NCBI RefSeq assembly: GCF_902459735.1
Contig: NZ_CABPRV010000003.1
Span: 496,001 to 560,000 of the forward strand
Direction of reading: 5' to 3'
DNA: 64,000 bases
DNA from: Pandoraea capi
GTDB lineage: Bacteria; Pseudomonadota; Gammaproteobacteria; Burkholderiales; Burkholderiaceae
The notes below the pieces were generated by a model. That model was not told the DNA's origin, made no database searches, and worked only from the letters and a program-made list of their open reading frames with translations. Of this stretch, positions 1 to 7,905 are shown one piece after another (within the stretch, counting starts at the first letter, position 1; every line of letters begins with the position of its first letter). The translations under genes were made by a program, and so were the position numbers.

Positions 1-1213
1 CGGCGATGTCCCACGCGGCGACGGTCTGGGCGCGGCGCGTTCGAACGTCGGCGCGCGCCGCGACGGCGGTGTCCGCGAGACGATCCACGCTTTGGCGGTA
101 GCGCGCTTCGGCACCGGCCACGCGCGTCGATCCCCAGTCGAACAGCGGCACTTCCAGCGAGATTTCATAGCCGTGCTCGCTGGGCGAACCGGTCGCGCCG
201 TTGTTGCGGTATGCCGTGTCGAGCACGTTGACGAACCGTGTGACACGCGTGAGACCGAGGTCGCTCGCGGTGGCGTCGAGCGCCGCGCGTGCTGCGCGAA
301 TATCGGCGCGCTCACGCATCGCCTGCGCTTCGGCGTCGGGCCATGCCGGGCGTGTGCGAGGCAACTCGGGGAGTCGAGCGGGCAGCGTGAAGTGCAGTTG
401 CTGACCCCATAAGCCCATCTGTCGCGCGAGTTGTTCGCGCGCCGTGTTGGCCTGCTCGCGGGCACGCGCGAGACGGGCTGCTGTGTCGGCGTAGACAAGG
501 TTCTCTTGGGTCCGGCGCATCGCGCTGAAGTTGCCTGCGCGCGCCATACCGTCTGCGAGCTCGCTGGCGGCTTGCGTCGCAAGTCCCGTTTGTTCGAGGA
601 TCTGCACGCGCTCCTGTGCGGCGACCGCTTCAATCCATGCGCGCCGTGTCAGCGTCGCCTGTTCGACGACGGCCTGTGTGACCTGCGCCTGTACCTGCGC
701 GAAGCGGCGCGCTTCGACACGAGAAGCGAGCGGCATCGTCAGCACGCGGACGAAATCGATGCCCCATGTGCGTTCGATGCTGATGTCGCCACCGCCCTGA
801 ACGCGCTGGAACGAGAAGCGTGGATTGGGAAGACGTCCCGCCTGCACCAGCGAAGCCTCGGCAATGCCGAGTTCCGCGTAGGTGGCCTGCAACCCGCGAT
901 GGTTGAGCAGCGTGAGTTGAACGGCGGCGTCGATATCGAGTGGGCTTGCGAGCAGGTCGTCGCGCGCTTTGGCGAGTGCTTGTGCGCTGGCGTCGTCGCG
1001 GGCCCAGACGGCGGGTTTGCCGAGGCGTTGCTGCGTGGCGTCGGCCACGGTTTTGAAGCCGCCGTCGTCGCTGAACGTCGCACATCCCGATAGCGCGAGC
1101 GTGGTGATTGCGGCCGCGAGGATTGGCGTGCGTCGGTGCAGTCGCAGCCTTGGTGGTTCGGCCGCGTGGCGTGTGACCGAAGGTGCACGTGGGAATGACA
1201 GCGCGGTCGTCAT
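1..1213 (-). CDS. TolC-family outer-membrane efflux lipoprotein, C-terminus cut by window edge
   Basis: About 404 residues are visible; the 3' end lies outside the window. The N-terminus has a basic leader, a hydrophobic run and a lipobox, LALSGC, near residue 43, so the mature protein should be an outer-membrane lipoprotein. The following Gln/Ala-rich helical sequence (for example RREA-type coiled-coil stretches and a repeated EARR/AQVQAQV segment) is that of outer-membrane efflux proteins, which form the exit duct of RND pumps. The start ATG overlaps the stop of the upstream gene as ATGA, implying translational coupling. Two Met/His-rich secreted proteins precede it in the same direction, so a Cus/Cop-type copper or silver efflux operon is likely; the adaptor and pump genes would lie to the left. 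Substrate is inferred from the neighbours only. Confidence 0.85.
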   Translation of the reverse strand, partial: MTTALSFPRAPSVTRHAAEPPRLRLHRRTPILAAAITTLALSGCATFSDDGGFKTVADATQQRLGKPAVWARDDASAQALAKARDDLLASPLDIDAAVQLTLLNHRGLQATYAELGIAEASLVQAGRLPNPRFSFQRVQGGGDISIERTWGIDFVRVLTMPLASRVEARRFAQVQAQVTQAVVEQATLTRRAWIEAVAAQERVQILEQTGLATQAASELADGMARAGNFSAMRRTQENLVYADTAARLARAREQANTAREQLARQMGLWGQQLHFTLPARLPELPRTRPAWPDAEAQAMRERADIRAARAALDATASDLGLTRVTRFVNVLDTAYRNNGATGSPSEHGYEISLEVPLFDWGSTRVAGAEARYRQSVDRLADTAVAARADVRTRRAQTVAAWDIA

Positions 1214-1617
1214 CGTGCGCCTCCCTGCATGTTGTGCCCCGCATGCGGGTCCACCGCGCCGCCGGAATTCGACGGCATCGCATGCCCCATCGCTTCGTGC
1301 CCGGACATTGAGGATGCCGCAGAACCGGAAGCGGACGGCATCGGCATGGCGTGGCCCATCGCCGCATGTCCTGCGCCGGACACGCTGGCATTGACCATGC
1401 GCCAGTCGCTCGTGGCGACGGACAACGCCGGTCGGGCGAAGTCGTGCAATACGTTGTCAGGGAGGGGGCCCGTCGGTGCGTCCGGGGACGCAGGGTCGGC
1501 GGCGCTCGCCGGTGGTGTTGCGCTCTCGGCGCCGATGGCAGGCGCGGCGCTCGCACCCCACAGCGATAGCGCGACCGGCATGCACCAGGCATGCCGTCGT
1601 AAGCATGAAAACGTCAT
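1210..1617 (-). CDS. Small secreted Met/His-rich protein, probable metal binding
   Basis: A 135-residue protein with a signal peptide (basic start, hydrophobic run, cleavage probably after APAIGA near residue 30). The second half is rich in Met, His, Gly and Ser: GHAAMGHAMPMPSAS, GHEAMGHAMP and DPHAGHNMQGG. Such MGH/HxxM clusters bind Cu(I)/Ag(I) in CusF-, CopA- and PcoE-like periplasmic proteins. Its stop overlaps the start of the efflux lipoprotein gene, so the two are made together. No globular family is recognised. The expected role is periplasmic metal sequestration or hand-over to the pump; this is inferred from composition and operon position. Confidence 0.78.
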   Translation of the reverse strand: MTFSCLRRHAWCMPVALSLWGASAAPAIGAESATPPASAADPASPDAPTGPLPDNVLHDFARPALSVATSDWRMVNASVSGAGHAAMGHAMPMPSASGSAASSMSGHEAMGHAMPSNSGGAVDPHAGHNMQGGAR

Positions 1618-1879
1618 CGAAAGACTCGTTGTGCTGGCGATGCCGGACGGTGTGGCGCGATGAAGCCATTGGCTCGCGCACGTTCCGGCATCGCACGTTC
1701 ATCTGGCAGACGGACTCATGGCACGGGCGACGGGCATACGGGCATAGGCAAACACGTAAGCCGCTCGCGCGACAGTGCGTCAAGTCGGTCCAACGGGGGA
1801 ACGGAGACGGCGCGCATCCGGGGCGAACGCATACGGCACGGGAAACGGCCGATACGACGTTCGACCCGATGCAGGGCCG

Positions 1880-2374
1880 TCAGGCGACGACGTGTTTGGG
1901 AGGACGTTCGAGGACCGCGACGATAGCACTCGTGGCCGACGTGCGAAGGAAGGGAATGGCGGTGGACGGCTGTGCGTCCGGCAAGCGCATTACGAGGCTC
2001 GGCGGCAGCGCGGTGCATACGACGCACGCCGCACAGGCGGAACAACTGGTGTGATGGGTATGCGCGCCCTGGGTGCCTTGCGAATCCGGCGAAGACGCAT
2101 GCGTATCACCGAGCATCGTAACGGCGTGGCCGCTTTGATCACTGTGATGCCGCATGCCGGCCATCATCGCGTCGCTGTCGCCCGTCGTCACGGCGTGATG
2201 CATTCCCATCATGGCCGATGCGTCGTTGCGTGCGGTGGCGACGGTTTGCATTGCCATCGGCGCCGCGCCGGCAGGCGTTCCCGGCGTGCAATGCGTGCGC
2301 AGTGACGCCATGGCCTGTAACGGCAGGGTCACGCACAACAGCATCAGCACGAGGAATTTGCGCCAGCGATTCAT
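1880..2374 (-). CDS. Small exported Met/His-rich protein with a cysteine cluster, first gene of the metal efflux operon
   Basis: I place the start at the ATG that gives MNRWRKFLVLMLLCVTLPLQ, a clean signal peptide, rather than at the longer in-frame ORF whose extra residues look non-coding. The mature part (total 164 aa) is rich in Met and His (MMGMHH, MMAGMRHH) and then carries HTSCSACAACVVC, four Cys within about ten residues, followed by a short hydrophobic and basic tail. It resembles the small DUF2946-like proteins that often precede copper efflux genes in beta- and gammaproteobacteria, but I cannot confirm that family. A gap of about 260 bp without any other gene separates it from the next Met/His-rich gene. 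Confidence 0.7.
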   Translation of the reverse strand: MNRWRKFLVLMLLCVTLPLQAMASLRTHCTPGTPAGAAPMAMQTVATARNDASAMMGMHHAVTTGDSDAMMAGMRHHSDQSGHAVTMLGDTHASSPDSQGTQGAHTHHTSCSACAACVVCTALPPSLVMRLPDAQPSTAIPFLRTSATSAIVAVLERPPKHVVA

Positions 2375-2523
2375 GCCGCGCAGTCTAGCACCGCCCGCGC
2401 CCCGCTCGCAAATCGACGTGCGGCGCCCGATCGTGCGCGGTATCTCGGCTGTCCCGGTCAATGTCAGGGCGGATGCACATTGCCATGACAAGGTCGCAGG
2501 GCCGATCGCGACAGTCAGCACGG

Positions 2524-2928
2524 TCAATGCTCGAACAGATGAAACGTTTCGAAGTGCGTGCGCCGACGGGACAGCGCGATGAGATTGACGACACAGACCA
2601 CCGCGACCAGCACGAACAACGGGGCCGACACTTCGACCGTGTCATGCGCGAGCAATGAAAAGACGGTCAACAGGATCATGAGCGAGAGCAGCATGCGATG
2701 CAGCCATGCGGCGAGACGCAAATGGCGCTCGGACTGGGCGATGAGCACCACGAGCGAGACGTAGAACGGTGCCGCGATCGCGGCAAGCACACACAGCGCA
2801 AGCAGCACCCCGAGCACGCTGGCCAGCAACTCGTGCCCGTCGGCAGCGCTCGATTGCACGCCGACGACCGTCGCGGCTGCGAGGTAGAGCAGCATCAGAC
2901 CATCCAGAACGATCGCAAGTCGGTTCAT
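2524..2928 (-). CDS. Small integral membrane protein, four predicted helices
   Basis: A 134-residue protein. The start ATG is preceded by GGAGAG at good spacing; the longer upstream reading in this frame is non-coding in character. Four hydrophobic segments are visible at about residues 4-24, 37-62, 73-94 and 101-122, with charged loops between them (AQSERHLR, SRRRTHFETF). I do not recognise the family. It lies between the metal-efflux genes and another unknown on the same strand, so it may belong to the same transcription unit. Confidence 0.68.
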   Translation of the reverse strand: MNRLAIVLDGLMLLYLAAATVVGVQSSAADGHELLASVLGVLLALCVLAAIAAPFYVSLVVLIAQSERHLRLAAWLHRMLLSLMILLTVFSLLAHDTVEVSAPLFVLVAVVCVVNLIALSRRRTHFETFHLFEH

Positions 2929-2993
2929 GACATCTCTCCGGCGAAAAAGGTGCGGAGGTAAAAAAGCGCTGTCCCCTGGCGTTCGACACGACG

Positions 2994-3431
2994 TCAACCG
3001 CCGTCGGCCGCCGAGGTGCCGGGCAGCATCAACCCAAGCCACACTGCGGCGGCGTCGAGACTCGCCGGGTCCGATACGGCCTGCACCCGATAGATCGCGA
3101 TGTTGCCGCTGTCGTCGGCGCAGAACAGGTCGCGCTCCAGATCGGCCGTCAGGTCGAGTCGTTGCTGGACACGATAGAAGCCCAGCGGCGTGAGGTCCTG
3201 CACCAACGCCGCGAGCGTTTCTGGATAGAGATAGACATGAGACGGCCAGTGACCGTGCCGCAGACGAAACTTGCCAAGTGCCGCGAGAACGTGAGCGAGC
3301 GTGCCGCCGTGACCGCGAACGAAGTCGATCAGGAACGTTGCGCCGACACCGTTCGCCGCTGTGGGCTTGCGTGCAGGGGCCGGGTCCGGTTCTCCGGGAC
3401 GAAGACCGCCGGGTGGCGTGGGGTGTCCCAT
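2994..3431 (-). CDS. Hypothetical protein, 145 aa
   Basis: The start has a strong AGAGGTGAG ribosome-binding sequence a few bases upstream. The first 25 residues are Pro/Gly-rich and probably disordered. The rest has alternating alpha/beta character with FLIDFVRGHGGTLAHVLAAL, LYPETLAALVQDL and LFCADDSGNIAIYRV. No signal peptide or membrane segment is seen. The middle (HGHWPSHVYLYPE) looks like a small cytoplasmic globular domain, but no known family comes to mind. It ends 65 bp before the membrane-protein gene and could be co-transcribed with it. Confidence 0.58.
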   Translation of the reverse strand: MGHPTPPGGLRPGEPDPAPARKPTAANGVGATFLIDFVRGHGGTLAHVLAALGKFRLRHGHWPSHVYLYPETLAALVQDLTPLGFYRVQQRLDLTADLERDLFCADDSGNIAIYRVQAVSDPASLDAAAVWLGLMLPGTSAADGG

Positions 3432-3618
3432 GGCTCACCTCTCGCCGTACGTGTTTGCGCACGCGAGCGAAGCTCGGCGCACGGCTGACGATGTACGGAT
3501 ATTCACAAACCCTCCGCAGACGGCCAGGAGGTGAGTGCCCAGTGAATATTGGTCTTGTGATTCGATAGTTGCAGAGCGGCGCGACGGACGAAATCCGCAC
3601 TTTCGCTTAATCCGTCGA

Positions 3619-3846
3619 CATGAGGGCGCGGGCAGGGGAGTCGAACCTGAATAGGGAACGCCCGAACATGGCAGGCACAAATGGAAACCGGCGGGCTAAG
3701 CCGCCGGTTGAGGCCCCATCGGGGCATCGCCAGCCGCGTGTACCGGCGCGGCATGGTATGGGCCAAGGAGACTTGGCGCCAGGGGGTATTGCCGTCATAC
3801 ACTGAACCGCGATGGGTTCCCGGCCGTGCCCGTGCAGCTTCGCTGC
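3619..3846 (-). ncRNA. Candidate structured RNA, possibly related to phage C4-type antisense RNA
   Basis: This stretch follows a good sigma70 promoter and contains a perfect 9-bp stem at 3686-3709 (AACCGGCGG / CCGCCGGTT) plus a second GC-rich fold around 3716-3750. Downstream is a T-arm-like GGTTCGACTCC, but no complete tRNA can be folded. An overlapping 95-codon ORF has no typical protein character and is better seen as read-through of a structured RNA. C4 RNAs of P1/P4-like phages have this general layout, but I cannot confirm a match. The 11-base sequence CATGAGGGCGC occurs at both ends of the block (3619-3629 and 3892-3902). Confidence 0.28.
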
Positions 3847-3852
3847 GATTTG

Positions 3853-3880
3853 AGTATAGGTCGTCTGCGTCAGGCGCCAA
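3853..3880 (-). promoter_or_regulatory. Sigma70-like promoter for a minus-strand RNA
   Basis: On the minus strand TTGGCG (3875-3880) is followed after 16 bp by TATACT (3853-3858). It reads into the hairpin region below it rather than into a convincing protein gene. Confidence 0.5.
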
Positions 3881-4092
3881 TCGGCTTTTTGCATGAGGGC
3901 GCCTCACGTCCCCTGCGAGAACTATCAGGCGGACACGCACTCGAATTGACGCACGATTTCCCTTGTGACCGTGGTTTCGCCGGCGCAGAGTTTGCGTTCT
4001 AATGGCAACATTCCAGGCGATGTCGCAAAGTGGCGCAGCCCCGCATGGCAACCACGCCGTCCGCCGCCGTACCCCAGTCAAACGTTCCAATA

Positions 4093-4608
4093 ATGTCAAC
4101 GAAATCTCTACAACGATGGACCTTGCTGGCATGCCTGTGTGCAGCACAGTCGGCATTTGCCGCCGACCAGTGCGAGGGCATCCTCCTGCTGGCGAAAAGC
4201 GCGCAAACCGGGTTTGAAGACCTCACCGGCCCGCTGGTCGCGAAAAACGACCGTGGCGAAAGCTATCAGGCGACCTATTCGGTCCCGGGCGGCGACTGCA
4301 AGGTTTTCCGTGCGACCGGATTGGCACCGACTTACGAGTGCATCTGGGATTATCAGAAGATCACGCCGATGGACCTGCGCACGCAGGCGCAGAAGTTCGC
4401 CACCGACGTGGCGCGCTGCACCCGCGGGGTCACCACCATGCGTACGACCACCACGAACCCGGCTGGCCTGCCTGCCGAATGGCAGAGCGCGAGCAAGAAA
4501 TACGCGCGCCCGGTCAATTTCACGATCACCGCGCAGGACCTGATGACGCCGCGTGGCGAGCGTCTGCGGGAGATCTCGCTGTCGGTCGAAAAGCAGGTCG
4601 ACAAGTAA
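4093..4608 (+). CDS. Small exported protein, unknown function
   Basis: Of several in-frame ATGs, this one gives a signal peptide (MSTKSLQRWTLLACLCAAQS, cleavage after AFA near residue 23) and is preferred over the one 63 bases upstream. The mature part is about 148 residues with Cys at the start (ADQCEG), near the middle (GGDCKVF, YECIWDY) and in VARCTRG, so two disulphides are possible in the periplasm. No catalytic motif and no family recognised. It is followed by a hairpin with a short T-run, so it is probably monocistronic. Confidence 0.72.
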   Translation: MSTKSLQRWTLLACLCAAQSAFAADQCEGILLLAKSAQTGFEDLTGPLVAKNDRGESYQATYSVPGGDCKVFRATGLAPTYECIWDYQKITPMDLRTQAQKFATDVARCTRGVTTMRTTTTNPAGLPAEWQSASKKYARPVNFTITAQDLMTPRGERLREISLSVEKQVDK

Positions 4609-4642
4609 TCCGACGTTCTCAACGTTGGCAGGTTGCGCGCTC

Positions 4643-4677
4643 GCCTTGCCCCGTCTGGTAAGGCCTGGCGGCATTTT
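4643..4677 (+). terminator. Probable terminator after the exported protein
   Basis: GCCTTGCC and GGTAAGGC pair (one G-U) around a 6-base loop, with TTTTT eight bases after the stem. It lies 34 bp after the stop codon. The T-run is slightly far from the stem, so efficiency is uncertain. Confidence 0.45.
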
Positions 4678-4896
4678 TGAGCGGATGGCAGACGCTTATC
4701 TGCCGTCCCTCATGCCCCCGGTTACAAACGGTTGCAGACCGCCCCGCGCGTTAACACTTTTTCGGTCGACGCTCGTTCGACTGACCCGGTACAGTCATTC
4801 TTGAGGCGTATGGCGCACGTGCAACCCGCAGGTGCCGACCGCGTCTCGTGCCAACCGGCCCCACATTCGTGGCCGGGGTGATGTGGCTGAACCGAA

Positions 4897-5169
4897 ATGA
4901 GTGCCCGACTTCGCTGCTGTTTCCTGTTACTGCTAGTGTGTGCCTACCCTGCCTGGGCCGATGGCGGGCGTGGGCGCGAGATGCTGGACGTCAACAAAGC
5001 GTCGTTGCGCGAAGACATCAGCCGGTTCAACGCCGATCGTGGTCGTGGTCAGGCCGCCTACCCTAACTGGGCCGCACCTGCCGAACCTCGCGAGCGTCAA
5101 TACACGTCGCAAGGCGAGCCGCGTGGCGAGCGCGGCGGTAACGAAGGTGGCGGTCGTCGCAACCGTTGA
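4897..5169 (+). CDS. Small secreted Arg/Gly-rich protein
   Basis: A 90-residue protein with a clear signal peptide (leucine run at residues 9-14, cleavage after AWA near residue 21). The mature 69 residues are hydrophilic: a short helical part (EMLDVNKASLREDISRFNAD) and then a low-complexity Arg/Gly/Glu tail ending GGNEGGGRRNR. No family is recognised. The 287 bp before it contain only the terminator described at 4643-4677. Confidence that it is a real gene rests on the signal peptide and lack of a better frame. Confidence 0.6.
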   Translation: MSARLRCCFLLLLVCAYPAWADGGRGREMLDVNKASLREDISRFNADRGRGQAAYPNWAAPAEPRERQYTSQGEPRGERGGNEGGGRRNR

Positions 5170-5240
5170 TCGCGTCGTAACCTCCTGTCGTCGTTTCTCC
5201 CACCCGACTTTCTCTCCCGCATTTCCCCGTCATTGAACCG

Positions 5241-5262
5241 AATGTTGCACATGTGCAACATT
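5241..5262. promoter_or_regulatory. Perfect 22-bp palindrome, likely operator upstream of the porin gene
   Basis: The half-site AATGTTGCACA is followed directly by its exact reverse complement, with no spacer. It lies about 355 bp before the porin start. A second short inverted repeat, ATCCCG/CGGGAT, is at 5381-5398. Nothing else of note was seen in the 448-bp gap between the small secreted protein and the porin. The regulator is not identifiable from this window. Confidence 0.5.
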
Positions 5263-5617
5263 AGATGCGTTTCCCCATCCGCAAAGTCGTCCGTCGGTCG
5301 CGCTTGATCGATGCCCATGATTCGTGCTTATCACGGCGAATGTGAGTCATCGCTAACCCCGAAATAAGCGGGTTATATCGATCCCGTTATACCGGGATTA
5401 ATTGTGGCGCGGGTGGTCGTCCGATTTTTGTCTCCCCACCATTTCCCGGCCACTTCGTGTGGTGCATTTTTCCTGGCCGTTCCGGCCTTTCTGCGCACGG
5501 CATGGCTATGCGAGAATCACGGCCGTTTTATCAGGGAGGCGCTTCTCAAAAGGGCGCCGGCAGGTCCCGTGCAAGGCGGGAACGGGCACACAAAATACAT
5601 AAACCAAGGAGAAGTCA

Positions 5618-6667
5618 ATGAAGCGCAGTATGGCCAAGGGCATTGGTGGGGCCGTCGTATTGGGCGCCTGCATGGGCGCGATGAGCGCACCGGCATTCGC
5701 ACAATCGAACGTCACGTTGTACGGTCAGGTCGACGCCTGGGTGGGCGCCGTCAAGAACCCGGGCGAGAATCGCGCCTGGACGCAGGGTGGCGGCGGCATG
5801 TCGACGTCCTACTGGGGCATGAAGGGTAACGAAGATCTCGGCGGCGGCCTGAAGGCCGTGTTCGTGCTCGAAGACTTCTTCCGTCCGCAGAACGGTCAGT
5901 ACGGCCGCTTCCAGGGCGACTCGATGTTCTCGCGCAACGCCTACGTCGGTCTGCAATCGGATACGGCAGGTACGGTCACGATCGGCCGTCTGACCACGTC
6001 GTACTTCGTCTCGACGATTCTGTTCAACCCGTTCGTCGATTCGTACACCTTCAGCCCGATGGTGTTCCACACGTTCATCGGCCAGGCGGGTCAGGGCATC
6101 GTGGGCGACTCCGGCTGGAGTAACGCCGTGATGTACACCACACCGAACTTCAAGGGGCTGTCGGGTAGCGTCTCGTACGCCTTCGGCAACAAGGCGGGCG
6201 AAACGGGCCAGAACAAGTGGAGCGCCTCGGCGCTGTACTTCAACGGCCCGTTTGCCGCGACCGTGGCTTACCAGCAGGTCAAGTTCGACGCGCAGCCGGA
6301 CGACATGGCCGGCATGGCGGGCTTTCGCAGCCAGCAGGCCGTACAGGTGGGCGCAACGTACGACCTCCAGGTCGTGAAGCTCTTCGGTCAGTACCAGTAC
6401 ATCCGCAACAACATCACGGGCGGTGGCGTGTCGGAGAACGGCGGCCAGCTCGGCGTGTCGGTGCCGCTCGGTAACGGCCAGGTGCTCGCCTCGTACGCGT
6501 ACACGAAGAGTTCGGGCACGAGCAACGTCAACCGCAAGACGTGGGCGCTGGGCTACGACTACAACCTGTCGAAGCGCACCGACATCTACGCGGCTTACAT
6601 GAACGACAAGGTCAGCACGCTCTCGGGCGGCGACACGTTCGGCGGCGGCGTTCGCATGAAGTTCTGA
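5618..6667 (+). CDS. General porin, Burkholderia OmpC-like type
   Basis: A 349-residue outer-membrane porin preceded by AAGGAGAA. Signal peptide of about 28 residues ending APAFA, then the family's usual first strand, QSNVTLYGQVDAWVG. The body alternates aromatic and glycine residues as in a 16-strand barrel, with repeated GLSGSVSYAFG, KTWALGYDYNLSKRTDIYAAY and a C-terminal strand GGGVRMKF ending in Phe, the BAM recognition signal. Length is normal for the family. It should form a trimeric diffusion channel for small hydrophilic solutes. It is flanked by a regulatory palindrome upstream and a strong terminator downstream, so it is probably monocistronic. Confidence 0.93.
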   Translation: MKRSMAKGIGGAVVLGACMGAMSAPAFAQSNVTLYGQVDAWVGAVKNPGENRAWTQGGGGMSTSYWGMKGNEDLGGGLKAVFVLEDFFRPQNGQYGRFQGDSMFSRNAYVGLQSDTAGTVTIGRLTTSYFVSTILFNPFVDSYTFSPMVFHTFIGQAGQGIVGDSGWSNAVMYTTPNFKGLSGSVSYAFGNKAGETGQNKWSASALYFNGPFAATVAYQQVKFDAQPDDMAGMAGFRSQQAVQVGATYDLQVVKLFGQYQYIRNNITGGGVSENGGQLGVSVPLGNGQVLASYAYTKSSGTSNVNRKTWALGYDYNLSKRTDIYAAYMNDKVSTLSGGDTFGGGVRMKF

Positions 6668-6680
6668 GCGCGAAGGGCGC

Positions 6681-6710
6681 GCATGTCGTCGCATGTCGTC
6701 GCATGTCGTC
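6681..6710. repeat. Three tandem copies of a 10-bp unit
   Basis: GCATGTCGTC occurs three times in a row between the porin stop and its terminator. Non-coding; probably slippage. Confidence 0.8.
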
Positions 6711-6739
6711 GATACGCGCCGCGCCCGGCCGTGCCAACG

Positions 6740-6766
6740 AAGGGCAGACATTCGTCTGCCCTTTTG
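6740..6766 (+). terminator. Rho-independent terminator of the porin gene
   Basis: A 9-bp stem AGGGCAGAC/GTCTGCCCT with a 4-base loop is followed by TTTT. It lies 75 bp after the porin stop. Confidence 0.8.
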
Positions 6767-6961
6767 CATTGGCGTGCGCGATGACAGGCGCCGGGCGCTC
6801 ATGTCCCGAACATGCCATCGCCGCGCCGTTCGCGATTCCTTCCGCGGACGTTTCGCACAGCGGTTCCATGTGTCACCGATCCGACGTGTCCGCGCTATGA
6901 TTTGTGCACCGCGCAAGACGGTATTCCCGCCACCATTTGACACAATCGGAGCAGAGACGAC

Positions 6962-7810
6962 ATGACGATTCAGCACGTAGGCATCATTGGCGCAGGCACG
7001 ATGGGTAACGGCATTGCACAGGCCTGTGCGGTGGCCGGACTGCCGGTGACGATGGTCGACATCAGCGACGCGGCGGTGCAAAAGGGCGTGGCGACGATTG
7101 CCGGCAGCCTGGACCGCCTCATCAAGAAAGACAAGCTCACTGTCGCCGACAAGGATGCCGCGCTCGCCCGCATCGCCACGTCGACCGATTACGCGGCGCT
7201 CGCCAAGGCCGACATCGTGATCGAAGCGGCGACGGAAAACTTCGACCTGAAGGTCAAGATCCTCAAGCAGCTCGAAGGCGTGGCAAAGGACGGCGCGATT
7301 CTCGCGTCGAACACGTCGTCGATCTCGATCACCAAGCTCGCCGCGATCGTCGCGAAGCCCGAGCAGTTCATCGGCATGCACTTCTTCAACCCGGTGCCGC
7401 TCATGGCGCTCGTTGAGATCATTCGCGGTCTGCAAACGAGCGACGAGACGCACGCGCGTGTCGATGCGCTGGCCCGCTCGCTCGGCAAATCGCCGATCAC
7501 GGTGAAGAACGCGCCGGGCTTTGTCGTGAACCGCATTCTCGTGCCGATGATCAACGAGGCGTTCTTCGTGTTGGCCGAGAATCTGGCGACGCCGGAGGAA
7601 ATCGACGAGGGCATGAAGCTCGGCTGCAATCATCCGATCGGGCCGCTCGCGCTCGCCGACATGATCGGTCTGGACGTCTGCCTGTCGGTGATGAACGTCT
7701 ACTACGACGAGTTCGAAGACTCGAAGTACCGCGCGTGCCCGCTGCTCAAGGAAATGGTCGCGGCCGGCTATCTGGGCCGCAAGACGGGACGTGGCGTCTA
7801 TACGTACTGA
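6962..7810 (+). CDS. hbd: 3-hydroxybutyryl-CoA dehydrogenase
   Basis: A 282-residue NAD(P)-dependent dehydrogenase that interconverts acetoacetyl-CoA and 3-hydroxybutyryl-CoA. N-terminal Rossmann motif GIIGAGTMGNGIAQ (residues 8-21) and acidic ribose-binding residue in VDISD; SNTSSISITKLA and GMHFFNPVPLM (catalytic His about residue 140) are signatures of this family. The C-terminal domain has NRILVPMINEA and ends TGRGVYTY. Full length for the stand-alone enzyme. It is monocistronic, with a hairpin after it and the convergent five-paralogue array beyond. It probably works in butyrate/poly-hydroxybutyrate or fatty-acid metabolism; paaH is an alternative name. Confidence 0.93.
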   Translation: MTIQHVGIIGAGTMGNGIAQACAVAGLPVTMVDISDAAVQKGVATIAGSLDRLIKKDKLTVADKDAALARIATSTDYAALAKADIVIEAATENFDLKVKILKQLEGVAKDGAILASNTSSISITKLAAIVAKPEQFIGMHFFNPVPLMALVEIIRGLQTSDETHARVDALARSLGKSPITVKNAPGFVVNRILVPMINEAFFVLAENLATPEEIDEGMKLGCNHPIGPLALADMIGLDVCLSVMNVYYDEFEDSKYRACPLLKEMVAAGYLGRKTGRGVYTY

Positions 7811-7822
7811 GCGTGATGAAAG

Positions 7823-7847
7823 ACCGGCGCGTGCAAGGCGCGCCGGT
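7823..7847. terminator. Hairpin between convergent hbd and paralogue E
   Basis: A 9-bp GC-rich stem (ACCGGCGCG/CGCGCCGGT) with a 7-base loop. On the minus strand it is followed by TCTTTC; on the plus strand there is no T-run. It probably separates the converging transcripts. Confidence 0.45.
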
Positions 7848-7905
7848 GTCGATGTGCGGCGAGGTGTCGCCTCGTCCATCATGACGTCGCGCGATGACGA
7901 CCCCG

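Noticed and set aside
3610-3660. tRNA-like T-arm (GGTTCGACTCC on the minus strand)
   Set aside because: No D-arm, anticodon arm or matching acceptor stem can be folded around it, and there is no CCA end.
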